From Flavobacterium sp. SUN052 (GTDB lineage: Bacteria > Bacteroidota > Bacteroidia > Flavobacteriales > Flavobacteriaceae): DNA of 64,000 nucleotides. The DNA is taken from NCBI RefSeq assembly GCF_028867935.1, contig NZ_JAPQNS010000001.1, positions 1,240,001 to 1,304,000 on the forward strand, given 5' to 3'. Shown here piece by piece: positions 35,940 to 45,016 of this stretch. The notes under the pieces were generated by a model. It had not been told where the DNA came from and did not search any database. It worked only from the letters and a program-made list of their open reading frames with translations. A program made the position numbers and the translations under genes. Positions within the stretch are counted from its first letter, which is position 1, and each line of letters starts with the position of its first letter.

Positions 35940-36873
35940 ACCCGAAGGGCACCATTCGCCGATTCCGTTTAGTGTGTTGTTTCTGGGCGTTGGCTCGGCC
36001 ACACCCATGCCAGGGCGGCATCAGACTGCCCAGTTACTGACGTACCAGAACGATCTGTTTTTGATCGATTGTGGCGAAGCGACGCAATATCGCTTGATTG
36101 AACAGCGCGTTCGACCTGGTCGATTGCGCTATATTTTTATCAGTCACCTGCACGGCGATCATTATTTCGGATTGGCGCCCCTGCTGTCGAGCCTGAACTT
36201 GAGTGGCCGAACAGAAGATTTGTTTCTATTTGGGCCGCGCGGGCTGGATGAAGTGCTGACAACGATCTTTCGCGTGTCGGATGCCCGACTCAACTTTCCG
36301 TTGCATTTTCAGGCAATTGACCCCAGTGAACCTTCGCTATTGGTTGATCTGCCCCACCTGACCGTAACGAGTATTCCTCTCGATCACCGAATTGCCTGTA
36401 CCGGCTTTCTGTTCAGAGAAAAACCGCCCCTGCCCAAACTCCTTCGGGAGTTGTTACCCCCTGATGTACCCGTGTCGGCACTTAAACAATTGAAACGGGG
36501 CGACGATGTGCTGGACGAAACGGGTAACGTTCGTTTTGCCGCAGCTGACTATACGGTTCCTGGCCCACCCGCCCGGAGTTATGCCTTTTGCTCCGATACG
36601 CGTTATTTTCCGCCCATAATCGATCAGATTCGGGGCGTCGATCTGCTGTATCATGAAGCCACCTTCATGGATGATAACGCTGAGCGTGCTAATCAGGTGT
36701 ACCATTCTACGGCGAGTGAGGCTGCTACTGTGGCCCAAAAAGCGGAAGTGGGCCGGTTGCTGATTGGCCACTTTTCGTCGCGCTACAAGCAGTTTGACGG
36801 CTTTTTAGCAGAAGCTCGCTCAGTTTTTTCGGAGTCAGACCTCGCTGTCGAAGGACAACATATTGATATTTGA
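35899..36873 (+). CDS. rnz: Ribonuclease Z
   Basis: The 324-residue protein is a metallo-beta-lactamase-fold tRNA 3'-processing endonuclease. The zinc motif HLHGDH is at residues 83-88, preceded by LFLGVGSATPMPGRHQTAQ, and later LLYHEATF and LLIGHFSSRY match RNase Z. It cuts precursor tRNAs to create 3' ends, which suits the tRNAs in this window that lack encoded CCA. The ATG at 35899 lies inside the STAS gene; its first 14 codons overlap. A later GTG start near 35973 is possible. Confidence 0.93.
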   Translation: MTENTELARNPNHEPEGHHSPIPFSVLFLGVGSATPMPGRHQTAQLLTYQNDLFLIDCGEATQYRLIEQRVRPGRLRYIFISHLHGDHYFGLAPLLSSLNLSGRTEDLFLFGPRGLDEVLTTIFRVSDARLNFPLHFQAIDPSEPSLLVDLPHLTVTSIPLDHRIACTGFLFREKPPLPKLLRELLPPDVPVSALKQLKRGDDVLDETGNVRFAAADYTVPGPPARSYAFCSDTRYFPPIIDQIRGVDLLYHEATFMDDNAERANQVYHSTASEAATVAQKAEVGRLLIGHFSSRYKQFDGFLAEARSVFSESDLAVEGQHIDI

Positions 36874-36899
36874 ACCATTACCTTTTGCAAAACCCTACG

Positions 36900-37715
36900 A
36901 TGCTTTCGATTCGACTTGGATTTTTAGAAATTGGCTGGCTCGATGTGCTCGATGTGGCATTGGTAGCTGTGTTGCTTTACCAAATCTATAACCTCGTTCG
37001 GGGCAGCATTGCCAGTCGGGTATTCGTTGGCTATCTACTGGTATATTTAGTGTATCTGGTCGTTAAGGCGCTTCGGCTTCAACTGCTGACCACTATCCTG
37101 GAGTATTTTATCAGCGTTGGGGCGCTGGCGCTGATTATTATCTTTCAACAGGAAATTCGTCGGTTTCTGCTCCTGATTGGTAAGTCGACCAATGCAATGA
37201 ACAACCGGTACATACGGCGCTGGCTGCTCCGACAACCCGTTGCTGAGGAGCCTCTATTGCTGCTTAAACCAGTGTTAGATGCGGCTAAAGTGATTTCTGA
37301 AGAGTTTGCCGGTGGCCTGATCGTGGTCCAGAAGAATGACGATCTTGAAAAATATGCCTTATCCGGTGAAAGTATTAACGCTGACCTGTCTAAAACCCTG
37401 TTGCTGGCGATTTTTGGTCAGTACAGCCCGCTCCACGATGGAGCCGTAATATTGTCGGGGGGGCGCATCCGGGCAGCCCGTTGTATTTTGCCCGTTTCCG
37501 ACGATGCAGATATTCCGGTTGCGCTAGGGTTTCGCCATCGGGCGGGTATTGGCATGAGTGAAGCTACCGATGCCGCCGTGCTGGTTATATCCGAAGAAAC
37601 CGGCCGTATCTCCTTAGCAATAGATGGCGAGTTAGCCATGAATCTAAGTTTGTCGGATCTCGAATCTCGCCTGCAAGCGTACCTCAAACAAACCGCCGTG
37701 AAGCTCAAAGAGTGA
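36900..37715 (+). CDS. cdaA: Diadenylate cyclase CdaA
   Basis: The 271-residue protein has three N-terminal membrane helices and a DisA_N diadenylate cyclase domain (about 100-250). The catalytic motifs are visible as SPLHDGAVIL (DGA) and GFRHRAGIG (RHR). It makes the second messenger c-di-AMP at the membrane from two ATP. I chose ATG 36900; the frame extends back to a TTG at 36870 overlapping rnz. It is the last gene of the thiolase-purC-STAS-rnz-cdaA cluster and ends in a terminator hairpin. Confidence 0.93.
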   Translation: MLSIRLGFLEIGWLDVLDVALVAVLLYQIYNLVRGSIASRVFVGYLLVYLVYLVVKALRLQLLTTILEYFISVGALALIIIFQQEIRRFLLLIGKSTNAMNNRYIRRWLLRQPVAEEPLLLLKPVLDAAKVISEEFAGGLIVVQKNDDLEKYALSGESINADLSKTLLLAIFGQYSPLHDGAVILSGGRIRAARCILPVSDDADIPVALGFRHRAGIGMSEATDAAVLVISEETGRISLAIDGELAMNLSLSDLESRLQAYLKQTAVKLKE

Positions 37716-37747
37716 GGAGTACTTGGGCTTTAGGCACTCCTCACTCT
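37709..37747. terminator. Bidirectional terminator between cdaA and DUF4332 gene
   Basis: AGAGTGAGGAGT (37709-37720) is perfectly inverted as ACTCCTCACTCT (37736-37747). The left arm overlaps the cdaA stop codon. The hairpin lies between two convergent genes. Confidence 0.75.
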
Positions 37748-37754
37748 TCGTTTA

Positions 37755-38162
37755 TTAATACTCCAACATGCCCGGCAACGACTTGGCCTGATCGACGAAG
37801 TTCGCAACCTGATCAATAGAGGGGGGACGTTGAGTTAATTGACGTTTTGAGTTGATGGCGATCAGGTTCGCGTGCAGATTAGCTGGCACACGCTGGGCTA
37901 ATTCTTTCACTGTGTCAACTCCAGCTTCTTCCATCAGGTCACTATAAACCCGTCCGATGCCTTTTACGCGGGCAAGATCGGCGCGGTTTGCTAGATCAAG
38001 AATTACTGCTGCATTAACACCTATTGTTTGACTTAATTCTTTGCGACCTTCCGGCGTTTTTGTCACGTCGAGCAACTCGTCGCTGTTGCCCAATCCTTGG
38101 GCTTTCAACATGTTTAGTACGGCATCGGTAATGCCTTTCAGTTCGCCTAAGTTTACGCTCAT
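37755..38162 (-). CDS. DUF4332 helix-hairpin-helix protein
   Basis: From ATG 38162 the product has 135 residues. It has two helix-hairpin-helix-like segments typical of DUF4332: ELKGITDAVLNMLKAQGLGNSDELLD and LARVKGIGRVYSDLMEEAGVDTVKELA. Such domains contact DNA or proteins without sequence specificity; function is unknown. A start at 38186 would add eight residues with no support. It is convergent with cdaA, and the gene upstream on the same strand is a 58-residue protein. Confidence 0.78.
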   Translation of the reverse strand: MSVNLGELKGITDAVLNMLKAQGLGNSDELLDVTKTPEGRKELSQTIGVNAAVILDLANRADLARVKGIGRVYSDLMEEAGVDTVKELAQRVPANLHANLIAINSKRQLTQRPPSIDQVANFVDQAKSLPGMLEY

Positions 38163-38226
38163 AGCTGGGAAAAGTTTGGGTAACAAATAACATAACCTGA
38201 CCTTCAGGTTGCTTTCGATCTACAAA

Positions 38227-38403
38227 CTAACGCAAATGATGCATTCTTCGGACATTATTTATTAAAAATTTTTTCAATGTTGTAAAACTGTCTGGATGAA
38301 CCTTCTCGAATAAGGATTTCCACTCAGTGTAAAGGGTCGGGTTGTGGACCCTAAAATGCTCAGCATTTACATGCTTAAGTGTCAGATAATCATCAAATTG
38401 CAT
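38227..38403 (-). CDS. Small 58-residue protein, probably a real gene
   Basis: The frame starts at ATG 38403 with MQFDDYLTLKHVNAEHF and continues with WKSLFEKVHPDSFTTLKKFLINNVRR to a TAG. The composition (mixed charges, aromatic residues, helical pattern) is that of a protein rather than chance. The pattern resembles small proteins I associate with Cytophagales, but I cannot confirm this without a search. It is cytosolic by sequence and lies upstream of the DUF4332 gene on the same strand. Confidence 0.6.
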   Translation of the reverse strand: MQFDDYLTLKHVNAEHFRVHNPTLYTEWKSLFEKVHPDSFTTLKKFLINNVRRMHHLR

Positions 38404-38594
38404 AATTTATATTCGTTTTAAAAGATGTGATATGCTGTGGTTTATTCTTACAAAAAAGTTTGCAGCTAAATGTTAAGTACTTTTGTGTAAAATTTAGTCA
38501 AAAAGTTGAATTAGTAACCTGAAGTTAACAAATTAAAATTTGATACCACTGAAGCCCGCAATTAAACTCTCATTTTTCGCCTTGATAACCATGC

Positions 38595-38711
38595 TCAGGC
38601 AACGTCAAAACCGAGCCGCGTGAGACGCTTAAGCTGGTCAAAAACAGGGCGTACTTTGCCCTTTTGGATTGCCTTCCGATGAGCAAATAACTCAGATAAA
38701 AGCCGGACTGT
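38595..38711 (-). pseudogene. Short C-terminal gene remnant
   Basis: The reverse strand encodes a 38-codon open stretch (VRLLSELFAHRKAIQKGKV ... LTRLGFDVA) ending in TGA, preceded in frame by TAA and without a start. It is more GC-rich and protein-like than the DNA around it. It could be the end of a lost gene, possibly a transposase, but I cannot assign a family. Confidence 0.3.
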
Positions 38712-38914
38712 TTAAATGTATTTATATTGTCGAAAAATAGATTGATAAGTATCCAATGTATGAAAATTATTTATTAATAAAAGCAAAAAGACCTCTGTAA
38801 ATATCACTACGGAAATTGGCAGGTGGAGGGGATAAGTTAGATGTTAAAATGAACAATAAAGCATGAATAGATTAGTGGATAGAATGCACTAATGATGCTT
38901 ATAAACTATATAAC

Positions 38915-38951
38915 ACCAAAAAAAACCTGTGCGCAGGAGCACACAGGTTTT
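38915..38951 (-). terminator. Terminator downstream of the UDP-xylose genes
   Basis: AAAACCTGTG (38922-38931) pairs with CACAGGTTTT (38942-38951). On the reverse strand the stem is followed by a run of eight T, the usual intrinsic terminator pattern. It lies about 170 bases after the decarboxylase stop. Confidence 0.75.
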
Positions 38952-39121
38952 CGTCAGACAGCTAAAGGTGTAATGCCTATTGCATTCACTTTGACAAAGT
39001 TATGCAAATTTTTGTGACTAATTGAGTCACGTAATTTTTTTTTGACTGCCTGCTAATCAACTAGTTAGTCGCTTATTATTATAGGCAAAATAGGTTACTA
39101 ACTAGTTAGTTAGATATAGTC

Positions 39122-40102
39122 CTACTTTTTTGAAAACTCACGGTGATAAGCGGCTTTATAAAGCTCTTCTTCCGGTAAACTTTTAAAGTACGCGTAGGTA
39201 ATCGCCAGGCCTTCAGCCCGCGACACTTTAGGCTCCCATCCCAGCAATTCTTTAGCCCGGGTAATATCGGGTTTTCGCTGCTTAGGGTCGTCCATTGGCA
39301 GCGGTTTAAAGATCAGTTGCTGCGTGGTGCCGGTAAGTTTGATGATTTCCTCACCGAACTCTTTAATGGTGATTTCAGCGGGGTTTCCCACGTTAACCGG
39401 ATAAACGTAATCGCTCAGCAACAAACGGTATATGCCTTCAACAAGGTCATCTACATAACAGAAAGAGCGCGTTTGGCTACCATCTCCAAATACGGTCAGA
39501 TCTTCGCCACGAAGTGCCTGGCCAATAAAGGCGGGCAACACACGACCGTCGTTCAGGCGCATCCGGGGACCATACGTGTTAAAGATTCGGACAATCCGCG
39601 TTTCTACGTTGTGATATGTGTGGTAAGCCATGGTAATGGCCTCTTGAAACCGCTTAGCTTCGTCGTAAACACCCCGCGGGCCAATTGGATTTACATTACC
39701 CCAATAGTCTTCGTTTTGGGGGTGTACGTTAGGATCTCCGTACACTTCGGACGTTGACGCAATCAGAACCCGCGCATTTTTTACCCGCGCCAGACCAAGG
39801 CAATTGTGAATACCCAGTGACCCTACCTTCAGCGTTTGAATCGGAATCTTGAGGTAATCAATTGGGCTTGCCGGTGAGGCAAAGTGCAGGATATAGTCCA
39901 GTTCGCCCGGTACGTGGATGAACTTGGATACATCGTGATGATAAAACTCAAAATTGGGCAGGTGGAACAGGTGCTCGATATTCCGAATGTCGCCTGTGAT
40001 GAGGTTATCCATGGCAATCACATGGGATCCCTCTTTAATGAATCGGTCGCACAAATGGGACCCTAAAAATCCGGCTCCGCCGGTGATAAGAACTCGTTTC
40101 AT
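39122..40102 (-). CDS. uxs: UDP-glucuronate decarboxylase (UDP-xylose synthase)
   Basis: The 326-residue protein is a short-chain dehydrogenase-type sugar-nucleotide enzyme. NAD binding is seen in [17 protein letters not shown] (residues 4-20); the catalytic pair is Tyr146 and Lys150 in [33 protein letters not shown] is characteristic of UXS. It converts UDP-glucuronate to UDP-xylose. The UDP-glucose dehydrogenase that supplies its substrate lies immediately upstream on the same strand, 92 bases away, so the pair forms a two-step route. Confidence 0.93.
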   Translation of the reverse strand: MKRVLITGGAGFLGSHLCDRFIKEGSHVIAMDNLITGDIRNIEHLFHLPNFEFYHHDVSKFIHVPGELDYILHFASPASPIDYLKIPIQTLKVGSLGIHNCLGLARVKNARVLIASTSEVYGDPNVHPQNEDYWGNVNPIGPRGVYDEAKRFQEAITMAYHTYHNVETRIVRIFNTYGPRMRLNDGRVLPAFIGQALRGEDLTVFGDGSQTRSFCYVDDLVEGIYRLLLSDYVYPVNVGNPAEITIKEFGEEIIKLTGTTQQLIFKPLPMDDPKQRKPDITRAKELLGWEPKVSRAEGLAITYAYFKSLPEEELYKAAYHREFSKK

Positions 40103-40109
40103 AATTCAG

Positions 40110-40182
40110 TGAACAGCCAGCAGCCAACAGCCGACAGTTTGATTAACGCTGCAGGCTGAGGCTGAAAACTGCAAATTAGTTA
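40110..40182. repeat. Palindromic intergenic repeat, family B copy 1
   Basis: A CAGC-rich arm (ACAGCCAGCAGCCAACAGCC) and a complementary GGCTG-rich arm flank the core ATTAACGC (40142-40149). A second copy with the same core lies at 51515-51601. It sits in the gap between ugd and uxs. Confidence 0.6.
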
Positions 40183-40194
40183 ATTGGACACTCG

Positions 40195-41523
40195 TTAAAC
40201 TGTTGGCTGCTTACTATTCACTGTTTCGCGACCGATGCTGTAGTAAGTATACCCCATTTCCTGCATCTGGTCGAGCTCGTACACGTTACGACCGTCAAAA
40301 ATGACTTTATTTTTGAGAAGCAGGTTCATTTTATCAAAATCAGGCGTGCGGAACAGGGGCCACTCGGTCATGATCACGAGTGCATCGGCATCATCCAAAG
40401 CTGCATACGACGTGTGTGCGTAGCTAATCTGGTTGCCCATCACATTACGCACATTATCCATTGCTTCGGGGTCGTAAGCCGTAATTTTGGCTCCAGCCGC
40501 CAGCAACGCCCGAATATTGTCGAGAGCCGGGGCTTCGCGAATATCGTCGGTGTAAGGTTTAAACGCCAGTCCCCAGATGGCAATGGTCTTGCCTTTCAGA
40601 TTGCCATCGAAAAACTCGTTGATTAGGGGAAGCAGTTTTGTTTTCTGCTCGTTGTTCACATCCATTACCGACTGGAGCACCTTGAAATCGTAATTGAAAT
40701 CTTTGGCTGTTTTGGCCAGTGCCTGGACGTCTTTGGGAAAACAACTTCCGCCATAACCAATACCTGCAAACAGGAATCGCTTTCCAATACGACTGTCGGT
40801 TCCTATACCGCGACGAATATCGTCAACGTTGGCACCAGCCAGTTCGCACAGGTTAGCGATTTCGTTCATAAAGGTGATCTTGGTGGCCAGGAAAGCATTG
40901 GCTGCATATTTTGTCATTTCTGCCGAACGCTCGTCCATAAAAATCACGGGATTGCCCTGCCGAACCAAGGGAGCATACAAGCGGTTCATCACCGACTTTG
41001 CCTTGTCAGACTTTGTGCCAATCACAACCCGGTCGGGTTTCATGAAGTCTTCAACGGCTACTCCTTCGCGCAAAAACTCTGGATTGGAAACCACATCAAA
41101 GTCCACCTTGGCATTTTTCACGATACAGGCGTGGACCTTCTCGGCCGTACCTACAGGAACAGTGCTTTTATCAACGATGACGGCATACTGCGACAAGATG
41201 GGTCCCAAGTCGTCGGCTACTTTTAAAATATATTTGAGGTCAGCAGAGCCATCTTCGCCGGGAGGAGTTGGCAGGGCCAGAAAAATGACTTCGGCACCTT
41301 TGATGCCCTCGGCCAGATTAGTTGTGAATTTTAGACGGCCTTCTTCAACATTACGGTAGAAGAGAACATCAAGACCTGGCTCAAAAATAGGGATAATCCC
41401 GTTGTTCAATTTTTCAACTTTTCGTTCGTCGATGTCAACACATGTAACCTGATTTCCCGTTTCGGCGAAACAAGTTCCCGTGACAAGCCCGACGTAACCA
41501 GTACCAACGACTGCAATTTTCAT
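40195..41523 (-). CDS. ugd: UDP-glucose 6-dehydrogenase
   Basis: The 442-residue protein has the three-domain layout of UDP-glucose dehydrogenases. The NAD-binding motif is AVVGTGYVGLVTG (residues 4-16); the catalytic Cys261 is in GYGGSCFPKD; the C-terminal domain has WGLAFKPYTDDIREAPAL. It oxidises UDP-glucose twice to UDP-glucuronate in the cytosol. Together with the adjacent decarboxylase it makes UDP-xylose for surface polysaccharide. A TATTTTTG on the reverse strand (41596-41603) resembles a -7 element. Confidence 0.95.
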   Translation of the reverse strand: MKIAVVGTGYVGLVTGTCFAETGNQVTCVDIDERKVEKLNNGIIPIFEPGLDVLFYRNVEEGRLKFTTNLAEGIKGAEVIFLALPTPPGEDGSADLKYILKVADDLGPILSQYAVIVDKSTVPVGTAEKVHACIVKNAKVDFDVVSNPEFLREGVAVEDFMKPDRVVIGTKSDKAKSVMNRLYAPLVRQGNPVIFMDERSAEMTKYAANAFLATKITFMNEIANLCELAGANVDDIRRGIGTDSRIGKRFLFAGIGYGGSCFPKDVQALAKTAKDFNYDFKVLQSVMDVNNEQKTKLLPLINEFFDGNLKGKTIAIWGLAFKPYTDDIREAPALDNIRALLAAGAKITAYDPEAMDNVRNVMGNQISYAHTSYAALDDADALVIMTEWPLFRTPDFDKMNLLLKNKVIFDGRNVYELDQMQEMGYTYYSIGRETVNSKQPTV

Positions 41524-41897
41524 ATACGTAAATTAATGTTGTAATTCGGTTGTATGGCGGTTTTTGTATTTTTTTGATACGTCCGCTTTTAGCTGCAAAA
41601 ATAGATGTTTTACAGTAATGGCTGACGTATGCCTTTTTTATGACGCATTCAGAAAGATAAAGTAATGACCAATCTCGTAACTTACGATGGGTCGAATTGG
41701 CACAGACAGTGCTGTAAATGCCCTTATAAGCGGCTCAGACGCGGCATTGACAACTATTGACTGGAGGATTCTAAAATTTAGCGAATGGCAGGGTATTTGG
41801 TGAAGGTCTGATTAATAACTTACCTCAGGTGAGAATCGTTATAGCTGTAGATCTAGTAGAATACACTTCGTCATTTACTACATTAGAACAACTTTTT
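41524..41897. other. 374-base divergent intergenic region
   Basis: This region separates ugd (leftward) and the acyl-CoA dehydrogenase gene (rightward) and should hold both promoters. A TATTTTTG on the reverse strand and a TTGGCAC-N5-GTGCT stretch at 41697-41713 are the only notable motifs. I see no convincing reading frame or RNA. Confidence 0.5.
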
Positions 41898-43064
41898 ATG
41901 ATTACTGAAATTGCAGAAAACAAAGGCAGTTCCGTCGCCGAGGTCGCCGAATTGATTACCCAGTCGGTGCGGGACTTTGCCCGTCAGTATATTAAACCCC
42001 ACGTACGGGAGTGGGACGAATCCCAATTTTTCCCGGCGGATATTTTTCATCAACTGGGGGAACTTGGTGTAATGGGAATGCTTGTTCCCGAGCAGTATGG
42101 TGGATCTGGCCTGAATTACCGTGCCTATGTATCGGCTATTGTCGAACTGTCGCGGGTGTGTGGTGGCGTTGGCCTGTCGATGGCTGCTCATAACTCGCTA
42201 TGCACCAACCATATTTTAATGTTTGGTGACGAAAACCAGAAAAGCGCCTACCTGCCCCGCCTGGCATCGGGTGAATGGATTGGGGCATGGGGGCTTACTG
42301 AGCCCAACACGGGTTCTGATGCCGGAAACATGCGCACCACTGCCGTTCAGGAAGCTTCAGGAGATTGGGTACTGAATGGGGCAAAAAACTTCATTACGCA
42401 TGGCCGGAGTGGGCATGTTGCCGTGGTAATTGCCCGAACAGGCGAGCCCAACACGCCCCATAATGCCACCGCTTTTGTAATTGAACGGGGCACTCCCGGT
42501 TTCGCTGGTGGGAAAAAAGAAGACAAACTGGGTATGCGGGCATCAGAAACAGCCGAAATGATTTTCGACAATTGCCGGATTCCCGATAGCCAGCGACTAG
42601 GCGAAGTTGGCGAGGGATTTGTTCAATCGTTGAAAGTGCTGGATGGTGGCCGGATTTCGATTGCAGCCCTGAGTCTGGGTATTGCCTACGGAGCTTACGA
42701 TGCTGCCCTGCAATACGCTAAAGAGCGGCAGCAGTTTGGGCAGCCTATCGCTAATTTTCAGGCAATAGGTTTTAAACTGGCCGATTTAGCGACTCAAATT
42801 GAAGCAGCCAAGCTCCTGACGTACCAGGCTGCCGATATGAAGGATGCTAAAAAGAACACAACCATAGAATCGGCAATGGCCAAGTTGTTTGCCTCCGAAG
42901 CAGCGGTTCACGTAGCCAACGAAGCCGTTCAAATTTTTGGCGGCTACGGATACATTAAAGATTTTCCGGTGGAAAAATTCTACCGCGATGCGAAACTTTG
43001 CACCATTGGTGAGGGCACCAGCGAAATTCAGAAGCTGGTTATTTCTAGGGGAATATTGAAATAG
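41898..43064 (+). CDS. Acyl-CoA dehydrogenase
   Basis: The 388-residue protein follows the family closely: WGLTEPNTGSDAGNMRT for FAD and substrate contact, FITHGRSG, RISIAALSLGIAYGAYDAAL, QQFGQPIANFQAI, and the likely catalytic base Glu372 in TIGEGTSEIQ. It catalyses the FAD-linked first step of fatty-acyl or branched-chain acyl-CoA oxidation, passing electrons to an electron-transfer flavoprotein. I chose ATG 41898; an upstream frame to 41829 has no support. Chain-length preference cannot be told. Confidence 0.94.
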   Translation: MITEIAENKGSSVAEVAELITQSVRDFARQYIKPHVREWDESQFFPADIFHQLGELGVMGMLVPEQYGGSGLNYRAYVSAIVELSRVCGGVGLSMAAHNSLCTNHILMFGDENQKSAYLPRLASGEWIGAWGLTEPNTGSDAGNMRTTAVQEASGDWVLNGAKNFITHGRSGHVAVVIARTGEPNTPHNATAFVIERGTPGFAGGKKEDKLGMRASETAEMIFDNCRIPDSQRLGEVGEGFVQSLKVLDGGRISIAALSLGIAYGAYDAALQYAKERQQFGQPIANFQAIGFKLADLATQIEAAKLLTYQAADMKDAKKNTTIESAMAKLFASEAAVHVANEAVQIFGGYGYIKDFPVEKFYRDAKLCTIGEGTSEIQKLVISRGILK

Positions 43065-43071
43065 GAGGTTG

Positions 43072-43140
43072 AGTCACGGAGTTACGCAGAGATACACAGA
43101 GATTTAAAGAATCTTTCTCTGTGCAACTCCGCGCTTCTCT
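43072..43140. repeat. Imperfect inverted repeat, family C
   Basis: CACGGAGTTACGCAGAGATACACAGAG is followed after a short AT-rich loop by CTCTGTGCAACTCCGCG and a further CTTCTCTACG. The arms are clearly related in inverted orientation. It lies between the convergent acyl-CoA dehydrogenase and LuxC-type genes, where it could act as a bidirectional terminator. Confidence 0.6.
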
Positions 43141-43144
43141 ACGT

Positions 43145-44194
43145 CTATAGTTTGCTCAAAAAAGCCATCGTATCGACGCCATCTGCATAATCACTTAAGC
43201 CGGGGTGCTGGGTTTGTCCAAAAGGGACACTGCCCGGATACCATCCTTTGGCAGAGGCCACTACCTGAATTTTGTCAGCTTGTTTAGTAAGTATGGCGGT
43301 TGCCTCATCCAAGTCACGATAGGTCTGGTAATGGACTACGGAGATTGGCGAAACCAGGCTTTCGCTTTCGGTTAACAACAAAAAGCCATTGTCGTAATGG
43401 TGAACCCGGTTTACCAGATAAATTGACTTGTTGTAATCGTAGTTATTGACCCATTTGCTCAAGTGACGATAGGTCGGGGCCAGTGGGTCCAGCGTTTGTA
43501 GAAGCGGGACAAAATCGTAGGGTTGTGAGCCAGGGATTTGACTATCAAACCCTTCTGGAACAAGGAGAGATGACACATTGCGGCACCCCAGCCCGAAATA
43601 TGACAGTATATCGTCACCCAATTTAGCGAACTCATCGGGTCCTTCTTCACCCATCAGCAGCCCTACTGACGTTCGATTCCGCCGGATAATATGGGGGCGC
43701 TTACCAAAATAATAGTCAAAGTACCGGGCCGTGTTATCGCTTCCCGTAGCAATGAATGCATCAGCGGCATTGAGCCGTTCGGCAATGGTAATACGCTCCG
43801 CAAAACCAGGATTTATGTCAGTGATTTTTTGTATTAAATATTGGATTAATACTAAATCCTGACTGCTTGTTTTAGCTAATATTTTGTGGCCACTAATAAG
43901 CACACACAACATATCATGGAAGCCTACCGCCGGAATATTGCCGGCCATAGCCACACCAATAGTTTTAGGTTCGGTCGGTTCGGGGTTGTAAGAAGCTAGC
44001 CAAGCCGTTAAATTTTCGGCCGTGAGCATATCGTGGGCGATAGCCGCAAGCGCTTTGGCATTATTTTCGGGCGTGAACCAGTTATTGAAATAATTAGCCC
44101 GGCGGCAGATTTCTTCACGTTCGGGAGCTGATTCTGGTGAGCGAAGATAGTCGCCGAGGGCAATAAACGTATGAAGTCGTTCGGATTGTTGCAT
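43145..44194 (-). CDS. LuxC-type acyl-CoA reductase family protein
   Basis: The 349-residue protein fits the LuxC family: VAMAGNIPAVGFHDMLCVLISG, FIATGSDNTARYFDYYFG, and the likely acyl-accepting Cys204 in YFGLGCRNVSSL. LuxC reduces activated fatty acids to aldehydes with NADPH in luminous bacteria. Non-luminous Bacteroidota carry this form without other lux genes, and its substrate there is not known. It is divergent from a ferredoxin gene, which may supply electrons in a linked pathway; that link is inferred. Confidence 0.85.
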   Translation of the reverse strand: MQQSERLHTFIALGDYLRSPESAPEREEICRRANYFNNWFTPENNAKALAAIAHDMLTAENLTAWLASYNPEPTEPKTIGVAMAGNIPAVGFHDMLCVLISGHKILAKTSSQDLVLIQYLIQKITDINPGFAERITIAERLNAADAFIATGSDNTARYFDYYFGKRPHIIRRNRTSVGLLMGEEGPDEFAKLGDDILSYFGLGCRNVSSLLVPEGFDSQIPGSQPYDFVPLLQTLDPLAPTYRHLSKWVNNYDYNKSIYLVNRVHHYDNGFLLLTESESLVSPISVVHYQTYRDLDEATAILTKQADKIQVVASAKGWYPGSVPFGQTQHPGLSDYADGVDTMAFLSKL

Positions 44195-44283
44195 ATCAAA
44201 AAAACTGGACCCGATTCGGTATAATTAGAATAGGCCCCCGGTTCAGGAGGTGACAGGCCTATGCAGTCAACCTTAAAATTTAA

Positions 44284-44721
<438 letters not shown>

Positions 44722-44745
44722 GTAAACCCTTTTTTGCGTTATTCC

Positions 44746-44779
44746 AAGAGCCAACCTGTAAAAAGTTGGCTCTTTTTTT
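44746..44779 (+). terminator. Intrinsic terminator after the ferredoxin gene
   Basis: AAGAGCCAAC (44746-44755) pairs with GTTGGCTCTT (44765-44774) and continues into a T run. It is 25 bases after the ferredoxin stop codon. Confidence 0.88.
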
Positions 44780-45016
44780 GTCCCAAAAGCACTGAATTGT
44801 ATTTTTTTGAAAGTTAAATTATTGGTAAAATTCTAAAAATTTTTGCCATTTTTTGTATTATGTGGTTGAATAATATAGGACTTCTAACAAAATTGGCCTA
44901 AAATCAACCAAAACAGGTTTTGTTGCATATTAGCCTATTGCATGATTAATTTTTTGTCATAACCTTTGCAGTGTTCAATTATAATTGGCAAAACCACTAA
45001 ATTACCAAAGGAAATT

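Larger units (their letters stand above)
38404..39121. other. 718-base AT-rich intergenic region
   Basis: This stretch holds a short coding remnant (38595-38711), a terminator (38915-38951) and two copies of AACTAGTTAGT (39059-39069 and 39100-39110). A TACTTTTG at about 38488 resembles a -7 promoter element, but its -33 partner is too close. I see no intact gene. A small RNA is possible but unsupported. Confidence 0.5.

Noticed and set aside
38488..38951. A small RNA gene from a TACTTTTG box to the terminator
   Set aside because: The -33 element is too close (15 bases), the terminator is strongest on the opposite strand and no known RNA structure is recognisable.
41697..41713. Second sigma-54-like motif TTGGCAC-N5-GTGCT before the acyl-CoA dehydrogenase gene
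   Set aside because: The -12 part is imperfect, the site is 185 bases from the start codon and no enhancer-like dyad is seen; a chance match is likely.
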